Shown here in pieces: positions 1-10,028 of a DNA stretch of 62,052 nucleotides (the stretch's first letter is position 1; each line of letters begins with the position of its first letter). Location of the stretch: the NCBI RefSeq assembly GCF_002954445.1, contig NZ_MQWA01000001.1:303935-365986 (forward strand), in the 5' to 3' direction. The notes below the pieces were generated by a model, which was not told where the DNA came from, did not search any database, and saw only the letters and a list, made by a program, of their open reading frames with translations. Position numbers and translations under genes: made by a program. The stretch is from Rubritalea profundi. Its GTDB lineage: Bacteria > Verrucomicrobiota > Verrucomicrobiia > Verrucomicrobiales > Akkermansiaceae.

Positions 1-153
1 CAGGTTAATATCAAGACTAGTGCAGACCCCGAACTCGGTGAATAGCTCCTTCGCATGTTCGCCCTCTTCTGCCATTGCATGACCGCAAGCCAATGATGCT
101 AGGCAAGATGATAATAGTCCCTTGGTGAAGTCTCGTCTGTTTAAATGATTCAT
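1..153 (-). CDS. Secreted protein, possible TIM-barrel sugar isomerase/epimerase (N-terminus only)
   Basis: This is the first 51 codons of a gene that runs off the left edge. The N-terminus reads MNHLNRRDFTKGLL, a twin-arginine type leader (R-R-D-F) followed by a short hydrophobic stretch and a possible A-M-A cleavage site near residue 28, so the product is probably exported. The mature start continues into FGVCTSLD. That resembles the first beta strand of xylose-isomerase-like sugar phosphate isomerase/epimerases, which are often Tat-exported in this phylum. The family call rests on about ten residues and is weak; the coding call and the exported nature are firmer. No ribosome-binding site is visible before the ATG. 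Confidence 0.5.
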   Translation of the reverse strand, partial: MNHLNRRDFTKGLLSSCLASLACGHAMAEEGEHAKELFTEFGVCTSLDINL

Positions 154-783
154 AGTCACAATACCGGGCCCATATTCTAAAACTATCATCACGTCTACAC
201 CATTATTTGAATAGTCCAGCCTTCTAAAAAGCAGAAATTGTCACCTCCGCCCCGCCTCACCAGCTAAAGGGAGGACTAAATCTGATATTATACCACTTAA
301 AGCTCCAGAAGAGACAAACGTTGTTTTTTTGGGTTTTAAGGGAAGTGCGCTTCGCGGAACGAATGAGATACCGGTGGCTTTCTTGCTAAATCAGCGTTTC
401 TCCTCAGTCATGGTGCCCGCACCACTCCTTCGTCGTGCCTTGATTCATCAAGAAATCACTCCGGCATTAGTCTCTTTTCAAACTCTAAGTGGTATTATAG
501 CAACTCCATTGAGCTCCGAGAGGTGTTGGGTTTTAAGTGTTATGCCCACCCTTGGTGTGGAAATTACAAACGATGGAGCGTAGCAGTATAGATCCGTTCG
601 TATAACTGAAAAAATAGCAGCGCGAAGTTTGGTATAAAAAGAGTACCTATCCTGGATGAAAAGTTTTTCTGCACATCGCTTCGTAGCTTTCCGTTCACGT
701 CTAGCTTTGACTGATTCGGCCAGTGGGTTCTTCACTGTCAAATTATCCTTTGACACACGGATATCCAGTGCGTTGTTTGAATT
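154..783. other. Intergenic region without a supported gene
   Basis: These 630 bases separate the two divergently transcribed genes at either side. Short open frames exist on both strands (about 84 and 104 codons), but they show no recognisable motif, no composition typical of the neighbours and no start context. I see no RNA gene, terminator or clear repeat. Promoters for both flanking genes should lie here but I cannot place them. Confidence 0.4.
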
Positions 784-2468
784 ATGAGGCACTGTTTCAA
801 AAAAAAAATTTGGACAGTAGCTTGTCTGTCACTTTCATATCTTCCTGCTATGGCCGAAAAAAACTCGATTGCTGAATTCACTCCAAAGGAGGCTGACTCT
901 CAAGGATGGCGCGTTGTTGATGATGGTGTGATGGGTGGACTTTCCAAAGGGAAAATCGAGATCTCGAAAGATGGCATTTTAAATTTCTATGGCAATCTCT
1001 CCCTTGATAACAACGGCGGATTTTCCTCCCTAAGGACGAGCAAAATGAATTTAAATTTAAGTGGTGCCGAAGGTTTGGTGGCACGAGTCAAAGGCGATGG
1101 ACGCACCTATCAGATGAGATTCAACACTGATGCTCGATTTCGCGGTAGGGAAGTTTCTTTCAAGTCAGATTTTGAGACCAAGAAGAATCAGTGGATCGAA
1201 ATCAAAGTTCCGTTTGAGGATTTCTCAGGAAGCTTTCGCGGGATGAACCTTAAGAAGGAGAAGTTTGATCCGGCCAAGATCCAAAGGATTGGTCTTTTAC
1301 TTGGGGATAAAAAAGCTGGACCATTTGAACTCCAAGTTGATTGGATTCGAACCTACGGAAACAAGGCTGGCTCCAGTGACATCGTTTCAGCGGCTCTCGC
1401 CGACGGACGATTTGGAACACTCGCTACCGCCCTTACCGAGGCAAAACTAGTGGCAACTCTGCAGGGCAAAGGCCCATTCACGGTTTTTGCTCCAACCGAC
1501 AAAGCCTTCTCCAAGTTACCTAAAGATACCGTTGCTACTCTTCTAAAACCAGAGAACCGTAAGCAACTCCAAGCAATACTCACCTATCACGTCCTCTCTG
1601 GTTCAGTCGATCTGGCTGGAGCGCTCGCAGCAAAGCAGGCTAAGACTGTTCAAGGTGCCTATGTTAAAATTGGTTTTAGTGATGGCAGAGTCCGGGTCAA
1701 CGACGCGGCCATACTCAATGCTGGCATCAGGTGTTCGAACGGAATAATCCACGTGATCGACTCGGTTATTCTCCCACCTGAACCTTCTAATGATATCGCT
1801 AGCGTGGCTAAGGAAGCCGGTAGCTTTAAGACTCTGCTAGCAGCCGTCGAGGCTGCCGGCTTAACGAAGGTCCTTACTGGTGAAAAGCCTGTCACAGTTT
1901 TCGCACCTACCGACCAAGCTTTCGCAGCCTTACCTGATGGCACAGTAGAATCACTTTTAAAACCTGAAAACCGTGACCAACTGATTGCCATTTTGAGTCT
2001 TCACCTTGTTTCTGGCAAGGTTTCTGCCGGTGACGCATTGAATACAAAGAAAGCGAAGTCCCTTAGTAATGGTGCTTTGAAATTTGGAATCATCGATGGA
2101 GTCTTTAAGGTGAACAACGCCACGATCGTCAAGACGGATGTTCTTTGTGATAACGGGGTGATTCACGTGATTGATTCCGTACTTCTGCCTAAAATGAAGG
2201 CTGCGCCTGAAATATCAGCCATAAAGCGCATCAAAAAAGCGATTGATAAAGGCGTGCCAATCTTCAACGGCGGCAACCCTGGCAAATGCGCCGATATTTA
2301 CCGCGACTGTCTGCTGGCTATTTCAAAGGCTCAGAACTTGACGCCAGTGCCGCAAAGATGCTTGATGAGGTGCTACAGCGTGCTGAAAAAATGAATGACG
2401 ACACCCAACGTGCGTGGGTGCTGAGAAAAGGGCTCGATAAAGCCTATTCGATACTCGCAGGGAAATAG
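784..2468 (+). CDS. Secreted CIA30-FAS1-FAS1 protein, one apparent -1 frameshift near the 3' end
   Basis: A signal peptide (about residues 1-24) is followed by a CIA30-like jelly-roll domain (about 35-190, with WRVVDDGVMGGLSKG), then two fasciclin/FAS1 domains (about 200-332 and 338-470). Each FAS1 domain carries the TVFAPTDxAF and HVIDSVxLP motifs. FAS1 domains act in adhesion or surface binding, and CIA30 is a carbohydrate-binding-like fold. The initial frame stops at 2394. A better C-terminus lies in the -1 frame to 2468: after AISK at about 2328 it reads GSELDASAAKML and continues with helical, conserved-looking sequence. Restoring one G in the GG at 2328-2329 would join the two into a protein of about 561 residues. 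I infer a single-base deletion or sequencing error rather than a working frameshift. No close operon partners. Confidence 0.8.
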
Positions 2469-2686
2469 ATTTCTTTTGATTCTTTTAGAAAGAATTTCAT
2501 CACGGCTAGCACGAATTTCCACGAACCTATGGACTGGGATGTTTCTCCGAAACGCACGGCTAGGTTGACTCAAACTTCTGAATAATCTTCTAAATTTACC
2601 GTCGAATTATGAGTTATTCTTTCGGACTGGCGTACTGATGACGCTCATCTGGGCTCCAACAAAGACTTAACATTCTAAAATAGTAT

Positions 2687-2815
2687 TCACTCTTCGACCA
2701 CAGAGGGCACTCGGATCCCATCCTTTATGCCGTGGATTTTTTTCTTATCCGCGGGAACGATAGTTGCCAGTGTGCCGCCGAGTTTGTTTCCTCCGTTCTT
2801 GGCGGTGAAACATTT
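2687..2815 (-). pseudogene. Fragment of the 3' end of the ATP-grasp-like gene at 13057-14328
   Basis: The minus strand reads FTAKNGGNKLGGTLATIVPA then DKKKIHGIKDGIRVPSVVEE and a stop. That matches the last roughly 40 residues of the intact gene at 13057-14328, which ends LGGTLATIVPADKKKIHGMK and VPCVIEE. By hand alignment about 103 of 121 bases agree. Upstream of this stretch one base is missing relative to the intact gene and similarity ends near 2822, so it is a gene-end remnant. It has the same orientation as the intact copy 10 kb away. The rest of the 2469-2828 gap shows nothing else that I recognise. Confidence 0.85.
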
Positions 2816-2828
2816 GGACATTTGCCAT

Positions 2829-3647
2829 TTACATACCGTTTTCTGGCCGCTGATGCGGGGGTAACGCCGCTATGGTTTCGCCGATGCGCTCCAGGCTTTC
2901 AACACCGACACCAATCCTTCCACGCTGCGGTCGGTTCACGTCCATGATTACCATGAGGATGGCTCCGATGAGAAGTCCCAGCGCCATGATCGCTTTGCGC
3001 CCGCCTTGATTTGCCGCGCCGAAGGCCCAAGCCAGAAACCCTATTGATAGAGCCGCGACAGCAAAGAGCAGTATAATCAGTGGTGCCGGTAAATAGTTCT
3101 CAATGGACGCGAGCCGTAACTCGTGGATGTCGATCACCTCGTTGGTGGCGGTTATCAACGAGCCCATGACCGCATTGCTTCGGTCAGGTTGGTTGGCTCG
3201 CTCGACCGTTGACCACAGCGTGGCGTGCATAGATTCACTTTTACTACGGGCGTTCCGAAGGGTGGAGAGGTCTGTCCTGGACCCACCTAGCGCGATACGG
3301 GCGTCCGTGTAAGTGCGCAGCGCATCCCGCAGGTCGTCGCGCAATGGCTGTTCAAGTAGTCCGGCCCGCAACCAGAGGGTGCCGATGGCGTTGGCCTCGT
3401 TGACAATCACGTCACGCCGCGCATCCCAGCGGGAAACCGCCATGGACAGGGAGAAACCGAGTAGCAGTCCGAGCAGCCCGAGCATAGCGGCACCCGTGCC
3501 GCTCATCAGAGATCGGAAGGAATCCTTCGATTTGCGCTTCTGGGCCCCTCGACGGAATCCAATTTCACCAGCAGCTGCGATCAGCGCAACCATTGCGAAG
3601 ACAATCAGTCGGTGGTCTACCAGGTAAAATTCCACGTCGAAATTCAT
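2829..3647 (-). CDS. Bestrophin-like (DUF4239) membrane protein
   Basis: This 272-residue protein has two N-terminal membrane segments (about 10-30 and 48-70), a cytoplasmic stretch with VNEANAIGTLWLRAGLL, and two more membrane segments (about 185-212 and 218-240). The order and the NEAxAxGxLWLRA signature fit the DUF4239 bestrophin-like family, integral inner-membrane proteins of unknown bacterial function. The ATG at 3647 has AAAGGA about ten bases upstream, one of the few Shine-Dalgarno-like sites in the window. It is the last gene of the GC-rich minus-strand cluster, 58 bases after the phosphatase gene. Distant bestrophins are anion channels, but channel activity here is not shown. Confidence 0.7.
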   Translation of the reverse strand: MNFDVEFYLVDHRLIVFAMVALIAAAGEIGFRRGAQKRKSKDSFRSLMSGTGAAMLGLLGLLLGFSLSMAVSRWDARRDVIVNEANAIGTLWLRAGLLEQPLRDDLRDALRTYTDARIALGGSRTDLSTLRNARSKSESMHATLWSTVERANQPDRSNAVMGSLITATNEVIDIHELRLASIENYLPAPLIILLFAVAALSIGFLAWAFGAANQGGRKAIMALGLLIGAILMVIMDVNRPQRGRIGVGVESLERIGETIAALPPHQRPENGM

Positions 3648-3705
3648 GGATCTATGTTCCTTTCTTATGTGATGGCTTCTTCATTTTTATGATCTTGAGT
3701 GACAC

Positions 3706-5412
3706 TCAAGGCTTCTGCCCCACTACTTCCAATAGCACCTCGCCAGCAGCACCAGAAGGTGGTCGCGTTCCGATGGCTGTGGCCAGAGTGAGCGCCACAT
3801 CTACGGTATGGACGCGGCGCGAAACTTTCTGTGGCTTGATCCCGTTCCCGGCGAAAATGATCGGCACATAGGTGTCATACCGCCAGGGTGAGCCGTGCAC
3901 ACACGCAACCGATAGCCCGTCTAGATCGTTGATGAACCAGCCGGGATTGAAAACGACGTAGATGTTTCCAGATCGCGCAGGGTTGTAGTTATTAAGAACG
4001 GCTCGCGTTAGTATGTTTTCAGGAACCGTGCCTCGCTCGAGCGAGGTGCTGGGCACCGCGTAGGACACGGAGGGAAAGGCAACGAGCTCTTTGGCGATCA
4101 TGGTCTCCAGCGCTGCGAGGTCGATCTTGGGGTCTTTGATAATCTCGCTGGTCAGGTAGATATAGGGATGGTCGTAGCCTTCGATCATCTTGCCTTCGAT
4201 GCCGAACTTTTTCTTGATCCGTGCGATCACCGGTTTCTTGTCCCATTTGTCGGGCGAAACATAGTCGGCGGGGATCCCCAGGCTCTTCAGGTATCCCGGT
4301 GACTCGGGGCAGCCATGATCGGCAGAGAGCACGATCAGGGTGTTCTCGAGACCAACCTCCTTATCCACGTAGGCAAAGAGATCGGCGAGGGTCCGATCGA
4401 GTCGCAGGATATTATCCTCGGCCTCGAGGCTCGAGGGGCCGAAAAAATGACCGATGTAGTCGGTCGCGGAGTAGCTGACGCCGAGGAAGTCTGTGATCGG
4501 GTCATCCCCCAGACCCTCCTTGTCGATGACGGTTTTAGCGAGATCCGTGGTCATCTCGTCGCCCACGGGGCTGATCGTGAGAAAGGTCGAGAAATACGGA
4601 TTCTTGGGTGTTGTGAACTTGTGGGGGAAGGTGCGCCCGTAGCTATCGAGTGAGGATTCCCACTCCTGATCATCACGGTCACCAAAAAGGTAGCTTTCGA
4701 TCGGGAGCATCAATTCCCAAGCAGTATTCGCATAACTCTCAGGAAGTTTTTTGGCGTTCCAGTCAACGATCCACTGGGGGTATTTATCGTAGTAGTAGCT
4801 GCTGGTTACAAACTGGTTCGATGCCTTGGAAAACCAGAAAGCCTTGCCTGCATGACCCGCCATCGAAACCGCTCCTCGATCCTTGACTGAGACGCTGAAG
4901 ATCTTGGCCTTGCCTGCAGTGAGCACGGCGAGCTCGTCGGCGAAAGTGGTGGTTAGAATCGCCTTAGGCGAGCGGCCGTCGCTGGTGGCAGCTTTCTGAG
5001 TGGGGTCGATCTCGGTAGCCGCGTCCACATCCGCGCCCTTGGTTAGAAGGTGATAGTCGGGGTCCTCGATATTGTAGGTGGTGGCACCCGTCGCGCGATC
5101 AAACCAGAGGTTGCCGATCATTCCGTGGGCCGCGGGGTGAGCGCCCGTTGCCAAGGTCACATGGCCGACAATGGTTTCTGTGTTGGCATGGGCATGATGG
5201 GCGTTGTTGTAGTGAATCCCCTTTTCCAACAGATATCGTAAACCACCCTTGCCGAGTCGGTCGATGTAGCGCGTTGGCAAGTCGCCCCGTAACTGGTCGA
5301 CGGTGATCTGGACAATAAGCCGGGGTTTCTCGTGCGTCGGAGATGGTGCCGCCGCGGACGGGAGAGCCAAGGCCACGCCGAGCATGGATACCAAAGTCAG
5401 GTGTTTCGTCAT
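3706..5412 (-). CDS. PafA-type alkaline phosphatase/phosphodiesterase family protein, secreted
   Basis: A 568-residue protein with a signal peptide ending in S-A-A-A near residue 22. It belongs to the alkaline phosphatase superfamily: the first metal motif is IVQITVDQLRGD, the likely Thr nucleophile lies in NTETIVGHVTLATGAHP, and metal-ligand motifs LSADHGCPE and an H-G-S-P segment near the C-terminus are present. This arrangement is that of PafA/NPP-like periplasmic phosphomonoesterases or diesterases, which release phosphate from organic esters. It follows the DUF1254 gene in the same cluster with an 82-base gap. Substrate cannot be read from sequence; a sulfatase-like role is also possible given the alkylsulfatase in the cluster. 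Confidence 0.8.
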   Translation of the reverse strand: MTKHLTLVSMLGVALALPSAAAPSPTHEKPRLIVQITVDQLRGDLPTRYIDRLGKGGLRYLLEKGIHYNNAHHAHANTETIVGHVTLATGAHPAAHGMIGNLWFDRATGATTYNIEDPDYHLLTKGADVDAATEIDPTQKAATSDGRSPKAILTTTFADELAVLTAGKAKIFSVSVKDRGAVSMAGHAGKAFWFSKASNQFVTSSYYYDKYPQWIVDWNAKKLPESYANTAWELMLPIESYLFGDRDDQEWESSLDSYGRTFPHKFTTPKNPYFSTFLTISPVGDEMTTDLAKTVIDKEGLGDDPITDFLGVSYSATDYIGHFFGPSSLEAEDNILRLDRTLADLFAYVDKEVGLENTLIVLSADHGCPESPGYLKSLGIPADYVSPDKWDKKPVIARIKKKFGIEGKMIEGYDHPYIYLTSEIIKDPKIDLAALETMIAKELVAFPSVSYAVPSTSLERGTVPENILTRAVLNNYNPARSGNIYVVFNPGWFINDLDGLSVACVHGSPWRYDTYVPIIFAGNGIKPQKVSRRVHTVDVALTLATAIGTRPPSGAAGEVLLEVVGQKP

Positions 5413-5494
5413 GATTGATTGATGGTTTTATGTTAGCTTTTGATAGGTTGGTCTCTATGCTTTGGCGGATCTTGGCTCTTGGGACGTAATGGGA

Positions 5495-6541
5495 TTACTT
5501 TGCCTCGACCGGAGCCGGGAACTTCCAACTGCCGTCGAGGACCTCCTTCTTCGGCCGGTAGAGCCTCACGATGTAGTTCCAGCCCTTCTCGATCGGCAGG
5601 AAGTTGTCCGCCTTGGGATCGCCGCCGAAGTGAATGGTGATGCTGCCGTCCTTGTCCTTCTTGGCGGTGACGTTATTGAACGAGTAGGCCTTGTACTTGT
5701 TGAGTGGTATCCAACCCTCCTCGTCGTAAAGGGTCACGGACCAGAAGGCGCCCACCGGGACGTCTTTCGCGGTGAGGGTGTAGGCGGTCTTGCCGTCGTT
5801 CTTTTCGGGGACCACATTCACATAACTGGCAGCCTCTGCCGGCAACCCGCCCCAGCCGAGAGCAGCGCCCAGCAACCAGTAGACCTGATCCAGTTCCTCT
5901 TTCTTGCCGAACATCTTTCCCGCATCCGTGACCGTGGAGGCAACCACATTGATCGTGGCTCGCATCTTCTCCACTTCCTCCTTATTCCAAGCGGGCAGTT
6001 CGAATTTTCCGATATCAGCCTGCTTGACGCTGACCGCATCCTGGAGCAAGTGCGCCGCCTTCACGTCCTTCTCATCGTTCGGATCCATGAAGGTCCGCAT
6101 GACCAGACACACAAAGCGCGTTCCCACCTTCTCCTCGGTCAGGACACCTGTCTTCGGGCCGTAGAGCCCCCAGATCGAATGATCCTGGCTCACGATCATC
6201 AAGGATTGATAGCGCCCTTCGGTTTCCGGAAGCGTGACCGTGAGCGGAGACCTCAGGTCAAACACCCCAAACGAGTAGAGGGTGTCCCGGTTGCCCCGAA
6301 CGGTCACCTGGATATCCACGTCGTAGGGCTTCCGGAAATGCTCGAACTTTCCAAAGTTCTTGTAGCTCTCGACGTAGCCGATCATTTGGATGTCCGACTC
6401 GGCACGGACGTAGTTGTTGGCCGTGACCTTGGGGGCCTCCGCCGCATGAGCCGTCGCCAGGGCAGAGATGGAAATTCCTGCGGCAAACAGGGCTTGTAGG
6501 GTTCGTTGTCGTTTCATTGTCGTTTTCATTGTCGTTTTCAT
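5495..6541 (-). CDS. DUF1254/DUF1214 secreted protein, paralog 1
   Basis: A 348-residue exported protein. After a signal peptide (cleavage near A-H-A-A-E, about residue 34) comes a DUF1254-like region starting NNYVRAESDIQM, followed by a C-terminal DUF1214 region with DVPVGAFWSVTLYDEEGW and FLPIEKGWNYIVRLYRP. It closely resembles the gene at 10029-11066 (shared MKRQRTLQALFAAGISISAL leader), so the two are recent paralogs. The 5' end contains a 12-base tandem repeat, ATGAAAACGACA twice and then ATGAAACGA, giving three in-frame ATGs in ten codons. It lies 10 bases downstream of the next DUF1254 gene, so it is co-transcribed. The biochemical role of the family is unknown. Confidence 0.8.
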   Translation of the reverse strand: MKTTMKTTMKRQRTLQALFAAGISISALATAHAAEAPKVTANNYVRAESDIQMIGYVESYKNFGKFEHFRKPYDVDIQVTVRGNRDTLYSFGVFDLRSPLTVTLPETEGRYQSLMIVSQDHSIWGLYGPKTGVLTEEKVGTRFVCLVMRTFMDPNDEKDVKAAHLLQDAVSVKQADIGKFELPAWNKEEVEKMRATINVVASTVTDAGKMFGKKEELDQVYWLLGAALGWGGLPAEAASYVNVVPEKNDGKTAYTLTAKDVPVGAFWSVTLYDEEGWIPLNKYKAYSFNNVTAKKDKDGSITIHFGGDPKADNFLPIEKGWNYIVRLYRPKKEVLDGSWKFPAPVEAK

Positions 6542-6550
6542 ATTCGTTGT

Positions 6551-8035
6551 TTACTTGACCAACTCCAGGTCCGGCATCTTGAACGTTTTGTCGAAAAAAG
6601 CATCGGTAGGGCCATAGAAGCGAACATACAGAGTCGGTTTCTTGCCTGCCGTTGGAATCCAGTAATCCTCAAGCCCTTCAGGGGCCTTCGGGCCGAAGTA
6701 CAAGGTGACGCTTCCATCGTCGTTCTTCTTCTTCTTTTCCATGTCGTAGCAGGAAAGCCCATGGCGATCTTCTTTGTTATAGATGAACGCCATGGTGTAA
6801 TAATCATAGATCGTCAGCGACCAGAACTGCTTCACCGGCATATCGGCGGGAAAGTTGAGCGAATAGGTTTTGCCTGCCTCCAATTCATTCCCGTCTTTGT
6901 CAAGAACCCCACCCAGATATACGGTGGCCGGCTTTTCCGGGAGCTTGTTCGGCGCGTAGGTCGCCCAATGGTAGAAGTGAAGAGCCCGTGCCTCGGTATC
7001 GAGCAGGTCATCCGTTTCCCAGGAAAACCCTCTGTTGGAATCGGAATACTGGGCCCAACGCCATTGCCTGTCTTCGTAATACGGTTCATCAGGCTCTCCC
7101 ACCAAAAACGTTTCTTTCATATAAAAGAAGGCGTCGGCGGCCGCGGCCCTCATCGCTTTTTGGGTCTTCTCGTCCGGCTTGTAGGGTTTGCCCTTTTCAA
7201 TGCCCAGCGAGGCCAGCATCCCCATCATCACCTTGTCGCGAGGATAGGCATTCTCAACACTGAAGATCTGATACAGATCGTCGAAGAAGTCTTCATCATA
7301 AGGTGGTAAGGTTGAAAAACGCATGTCGATGGGATCCACAAACTGGGTGGGTTTGGGATTCGGAAGCTCCGACAAGTAGTACATCTTCAGTGTTTTAGAA
7401 TACTCGTAAGCCCGCTCGACGGTGCTGTCCGGCCCTGGTATTGAGCGAAACGCAAAGTTCACTTTGTAACTGGGGCTCTTCACATGGATGTAACCTTCAG
7501 GGATCTTCTCGCTATATCCTGGAGGAGTTAGCTGGATTTTTCCTCCCTGGCCCTTGTCGATACCGGAAGGGCCGGCATCGGCTATAGTGACCTGCCAGTG
7601 ATCCACCACCTGGCCAAACAAACTGGCATCTTCAGATGCCGCAGGAAGTTCCAGCACCGCTGGGCCATTGCGCAGATCAGTATAAGCAAGAATGTAAGGA
7701 GTGACGGTGTTCGCAGTCAGGAGTTCAGCTTTCTGTCTCGCAGGACCGGAATAAGCCAAAATGACATTGTCTCCGAATCCCAACTCTTTCGTGCCTTTTT
7801 CAAAGCCATAGATGCCAACGGCAGGAATACCCCAAAGTACGGCCTCGAAGGCGCGCTGGTACTTCAGCTGGTAGTCCAGATCCTTCACCGAAGGCTTTGA
7901 CCCCGCTGGCGGTTGGCCGCCGATCGGATCGGTTGCTATCTTGGATGATTGCGCCGACGCTGAGGTCAGCATGCTGACGCACATCAGCGCAGTCAGCGCA
8001 GTCAGGGCGGTTGTAATAGTTCGTTTTGTTTTCAT
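6551..8035 (-). CDS. DUF1254-DUF1214 secreted protein (long form)
   Basis: This 494-residue protein carries both halves of the family. The N-terminal DUF1254 region (about 40-200) includes FEAVLWGIPAVGIYGFEKG and the motif YILAYTDLRNGPAVLELP. The C-terminal DUF1214 region (about 380-490) includes MPVKQFWSLTIYDYYTMAFI and WIPTAGKKPTLYVRFYGP. A signal peptide ends near A-S-A-Q-S at residue 29. An AAGGA sequence about 11 bases before the ATG is a plausible ribosome-binding site. The gene is in the minus-strand cluster between the alkylsulfatase-like gene and paralog 1. No enzymatic activity is established for this family; it often occurs beside hydrolases. Confidence 0.85.
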   Translation of the reverse strand: MKTKRTITTALTALTALMCVSMLTSASAQSSKIATDPIGGQPPAGSKPSVKDLDYQLKYQRAFEAVLWGIPAVGIYGFEKGTKELGFGDNVILAYSGPARQKAELLTANTVTPYILAYTDLRNGPAVLELPAASEDASLFGQVVDHWQVTIADAGPSGIDKGQGGKIQLTPPGYSEKIPEGYIHVKSPSYKVNFAFRSIPGPDSTVERAYEYSKTLKMYYLSELPNPKPTQFVDPIDMRFSTLPPYDEDFFDDLYQIFSVENAYPRDKVMMGMLASLGIEKGKPYKPDEKTQKAMRAAAADAFFYMKETFLVGEPDEPYYEDRQWRWAQYSDSNRGFSWETDDLLDTEARALHFYHWATYAPNKLPEKPATVYLGGVLDKDGNELEAGKTYSLNFPADMPVKQFWSLTIYDYYTMAFIYNKEDRHGLSCYDMEKKKKNDDGSVTLYFGPKAPEGLEDYWIPTAGKKPTLYVRFYGPTDAFFDKTFKMPDLELVK

Positions 8036-8103
8036 TGGGACAGTTTCCTTTTTGCTTTCAGGGTGTTTTTCTGGCTGAGGTGAAGGTGAATCAAGCTGAG
8101 CCC

Positions 8104-9952
8104 TTAGTTGTGCAGGTGATCAGGAGCGACCGTATTCTTGGCGATCTTATCAAAGGAACCGATGACTTCGTCTAATGCTTCACGGCTACCCTTGACCTTG
8201 GCGGCGCCCGCTTCGATCTGCTTGGGCAACGTGGTATCACCGGCCATGATCTCAGCAAGATTCCGGAAGGGGATCTCGATGGTGGCATCGACTTTCTCCG
8301 GCACAGTCGCACTCACCTCCGCCACACCCCGTCGCACGTGAACGGCGTATGATGCTTTCTTGTCGGTGAGTTTAATCTCAACGATGCGGTTAACCTTTAC
8401 GCTCTTGATCGGGTCGATGTTGATCTCAAGCATTTTAAGCGTCTGGAGAGGATCAGCCGCCAAGATGCTGTCCACGGTCGCTTCTCCAAATAACAGCATG
8501 GCAGGCGGCTTGTTCCAATCCAGCTTGCCTTCCAGGTGCAAAGCCTCCGTCAGCATGAAATTGCGCGTCTGGATGCCGGATTTCGTCGTGTAGGCCATTT
8601 GACGCAGAGCATCGGCTTTCAGTTGCTTCGCCTCCTTGTTCTCTGGTTCCGCAGCGATGACGTAGAAAAGCAGCTTGGCAGACAGGTTGTATTTCTTCTC
8701 AGCAAAGGCCGACTTCGCCTCGGCGATTAATTGATCAACTCCGCCGGAAAGTTTGATGATTGTTTCCCCCATCTCCTTGTCCGTGGGCGGATGAAGGTCG
8801 GCCGTATCCTCCTGGAACCAACCGGCGATTCCACGATATTGGCCGCGCACGTTGTACTCGTGATCGACATAGGCGGGGAAGAGCCCGGGGTTGTCGCGCA
8901 AATGCGCGGGCAGACGGGCTGCCTCGACCATTTGCTCGGCGTTCATCCCCTTGTTCAAGCTGCGGACCGCTTGGTTGAAGGTAAATGCGTAGGCGTCACG
9001 TTGAGCTGTCAAGTGCTCCGCCGCGTCCTTGCCGCTGAGCGGAAGTCCGTGGACTCCAATCACATATTTTGCATTCAGGCTGCGCAATTTATCGATGCTG
9101 GCCACCATATCGACCGGGGTGCGATAGTAATCGCCACGCAGAGTGTAGAGCGAGAATAGCAGGTCCGTGACGGCGGTGTTGTGCAGCGCCAGATCCAGCT
9201 CCGGAAAGTAAGCAATAATACTGTCGCGAGTATCTGACACCACGTGGTGAAAAACGACCTTAAGGCCATCGATGATGACTTCCTCACCATCTTTGACCGG
9301 GTGGGTGACTGGCAGGTGACCGTGGGCATTGAGTGCGGCATCCTTAAAATGAGGTTCAGCCGGACCATAGGCCGCGTCAGGACCCTTTCAGGGGCAGATA
9401 AAGACCAGCTTGAATTCCGGTCCGGCGGTTTTGCATAGGGCCTAACAGACCGGAAGACGATGCCAGATTTTTGTCAACGTCAGGGTGACCGTAGACATCC
9501 ATTTTTTTGTCTGGGTTGCTTGCCGCATAGGCTTTGGCACCGCCGGTATAATGGAAATGAGAGTAGATGATGGCCACGACCGGCTTGTTCACCTTTTCCT
9601 GAATCATTTTCAACACCGTCTGCCCCATTCCGATGTTAGCGCCAGTATCAAACGCAATGAGGCCCGTCTTGCCCTCGACAAAGGTGTAGTTGCTCAGGCT
9701 GTAGCCGGCAACGCTCCAAACTCCTTTGCTAACCTCGATGATCTGCGTACCACCAAAAGAGCCTTCTGACACGAACTTCTCATACTGGGCATTGGCCTTG
9801 GCGCCGTTGGGAGCTTCGACGATCTGGTCATCTAACCCACCTCGGTAAAAGGGCTTTTCAGTCTGGGCGCCTAATTGAGATCCCAGGCAGAGGCTCAGGG
9901 CGGCGCCCATCGCACAACGCAGGGCTGTTGTAATGGTTTGTTTTGTTTTCAT
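8104..9952 (-). CDS. Alkylsulfatase-like MBL-fold protein, interrupted by one +1 frameshift
   Basis: Two frames, 9952 to 9377 and 9387 to 8104, together encode one alkylsulfatase (SdsA1/BDS1-like) of about 615 residues. The N-terminal half has a signal peptide (to about L-G-A-Q) and the MBL region with IIYSHFHYTGGAKAY and YGHPDVDKN. The downstream half has the alkylsulfatase dimerisation signature (ARLPAHLRDNPG, RGIAGWF, LHPP) and a C-terminal SCP2-like domain. The frame breaks at about 9385, where one extra G in AAAGGGTCC leads to a TGA; removing it gives LPLKGPDAAYGPAEPHF and an uninterrupted join. The canonical HxHxDH metal motif is replaced by HFHYTGG, so activity toward alkyl sulfates is doubtful. 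It lies between DUF1254 genes, in the TetR-led cluster. Confidence 0.75.
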
Positions 9953-10028
9953 TGTGATAATTTTCTTTTTTGTGTGGATGGCCGGACCATCCCCGCGACG
10001 CGCTGGCGTCGCCGCGAAGTGATAATTC

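Noticed and set aside
478-792. Minus-strand 104-codon frame before the CIA30 gene
   Set aside because: No motif, no leader, overlaps the start of a well-supported gene and has composition unlike the neighbours.
2286-2468. Separate 60-codon gene after the CIA30-FAS1 gene
   Set aside because: Its sequence continues the helical C-terminus of the upstream protein in the -1 frame and has no own start context, so it is the displaced end of that gene.
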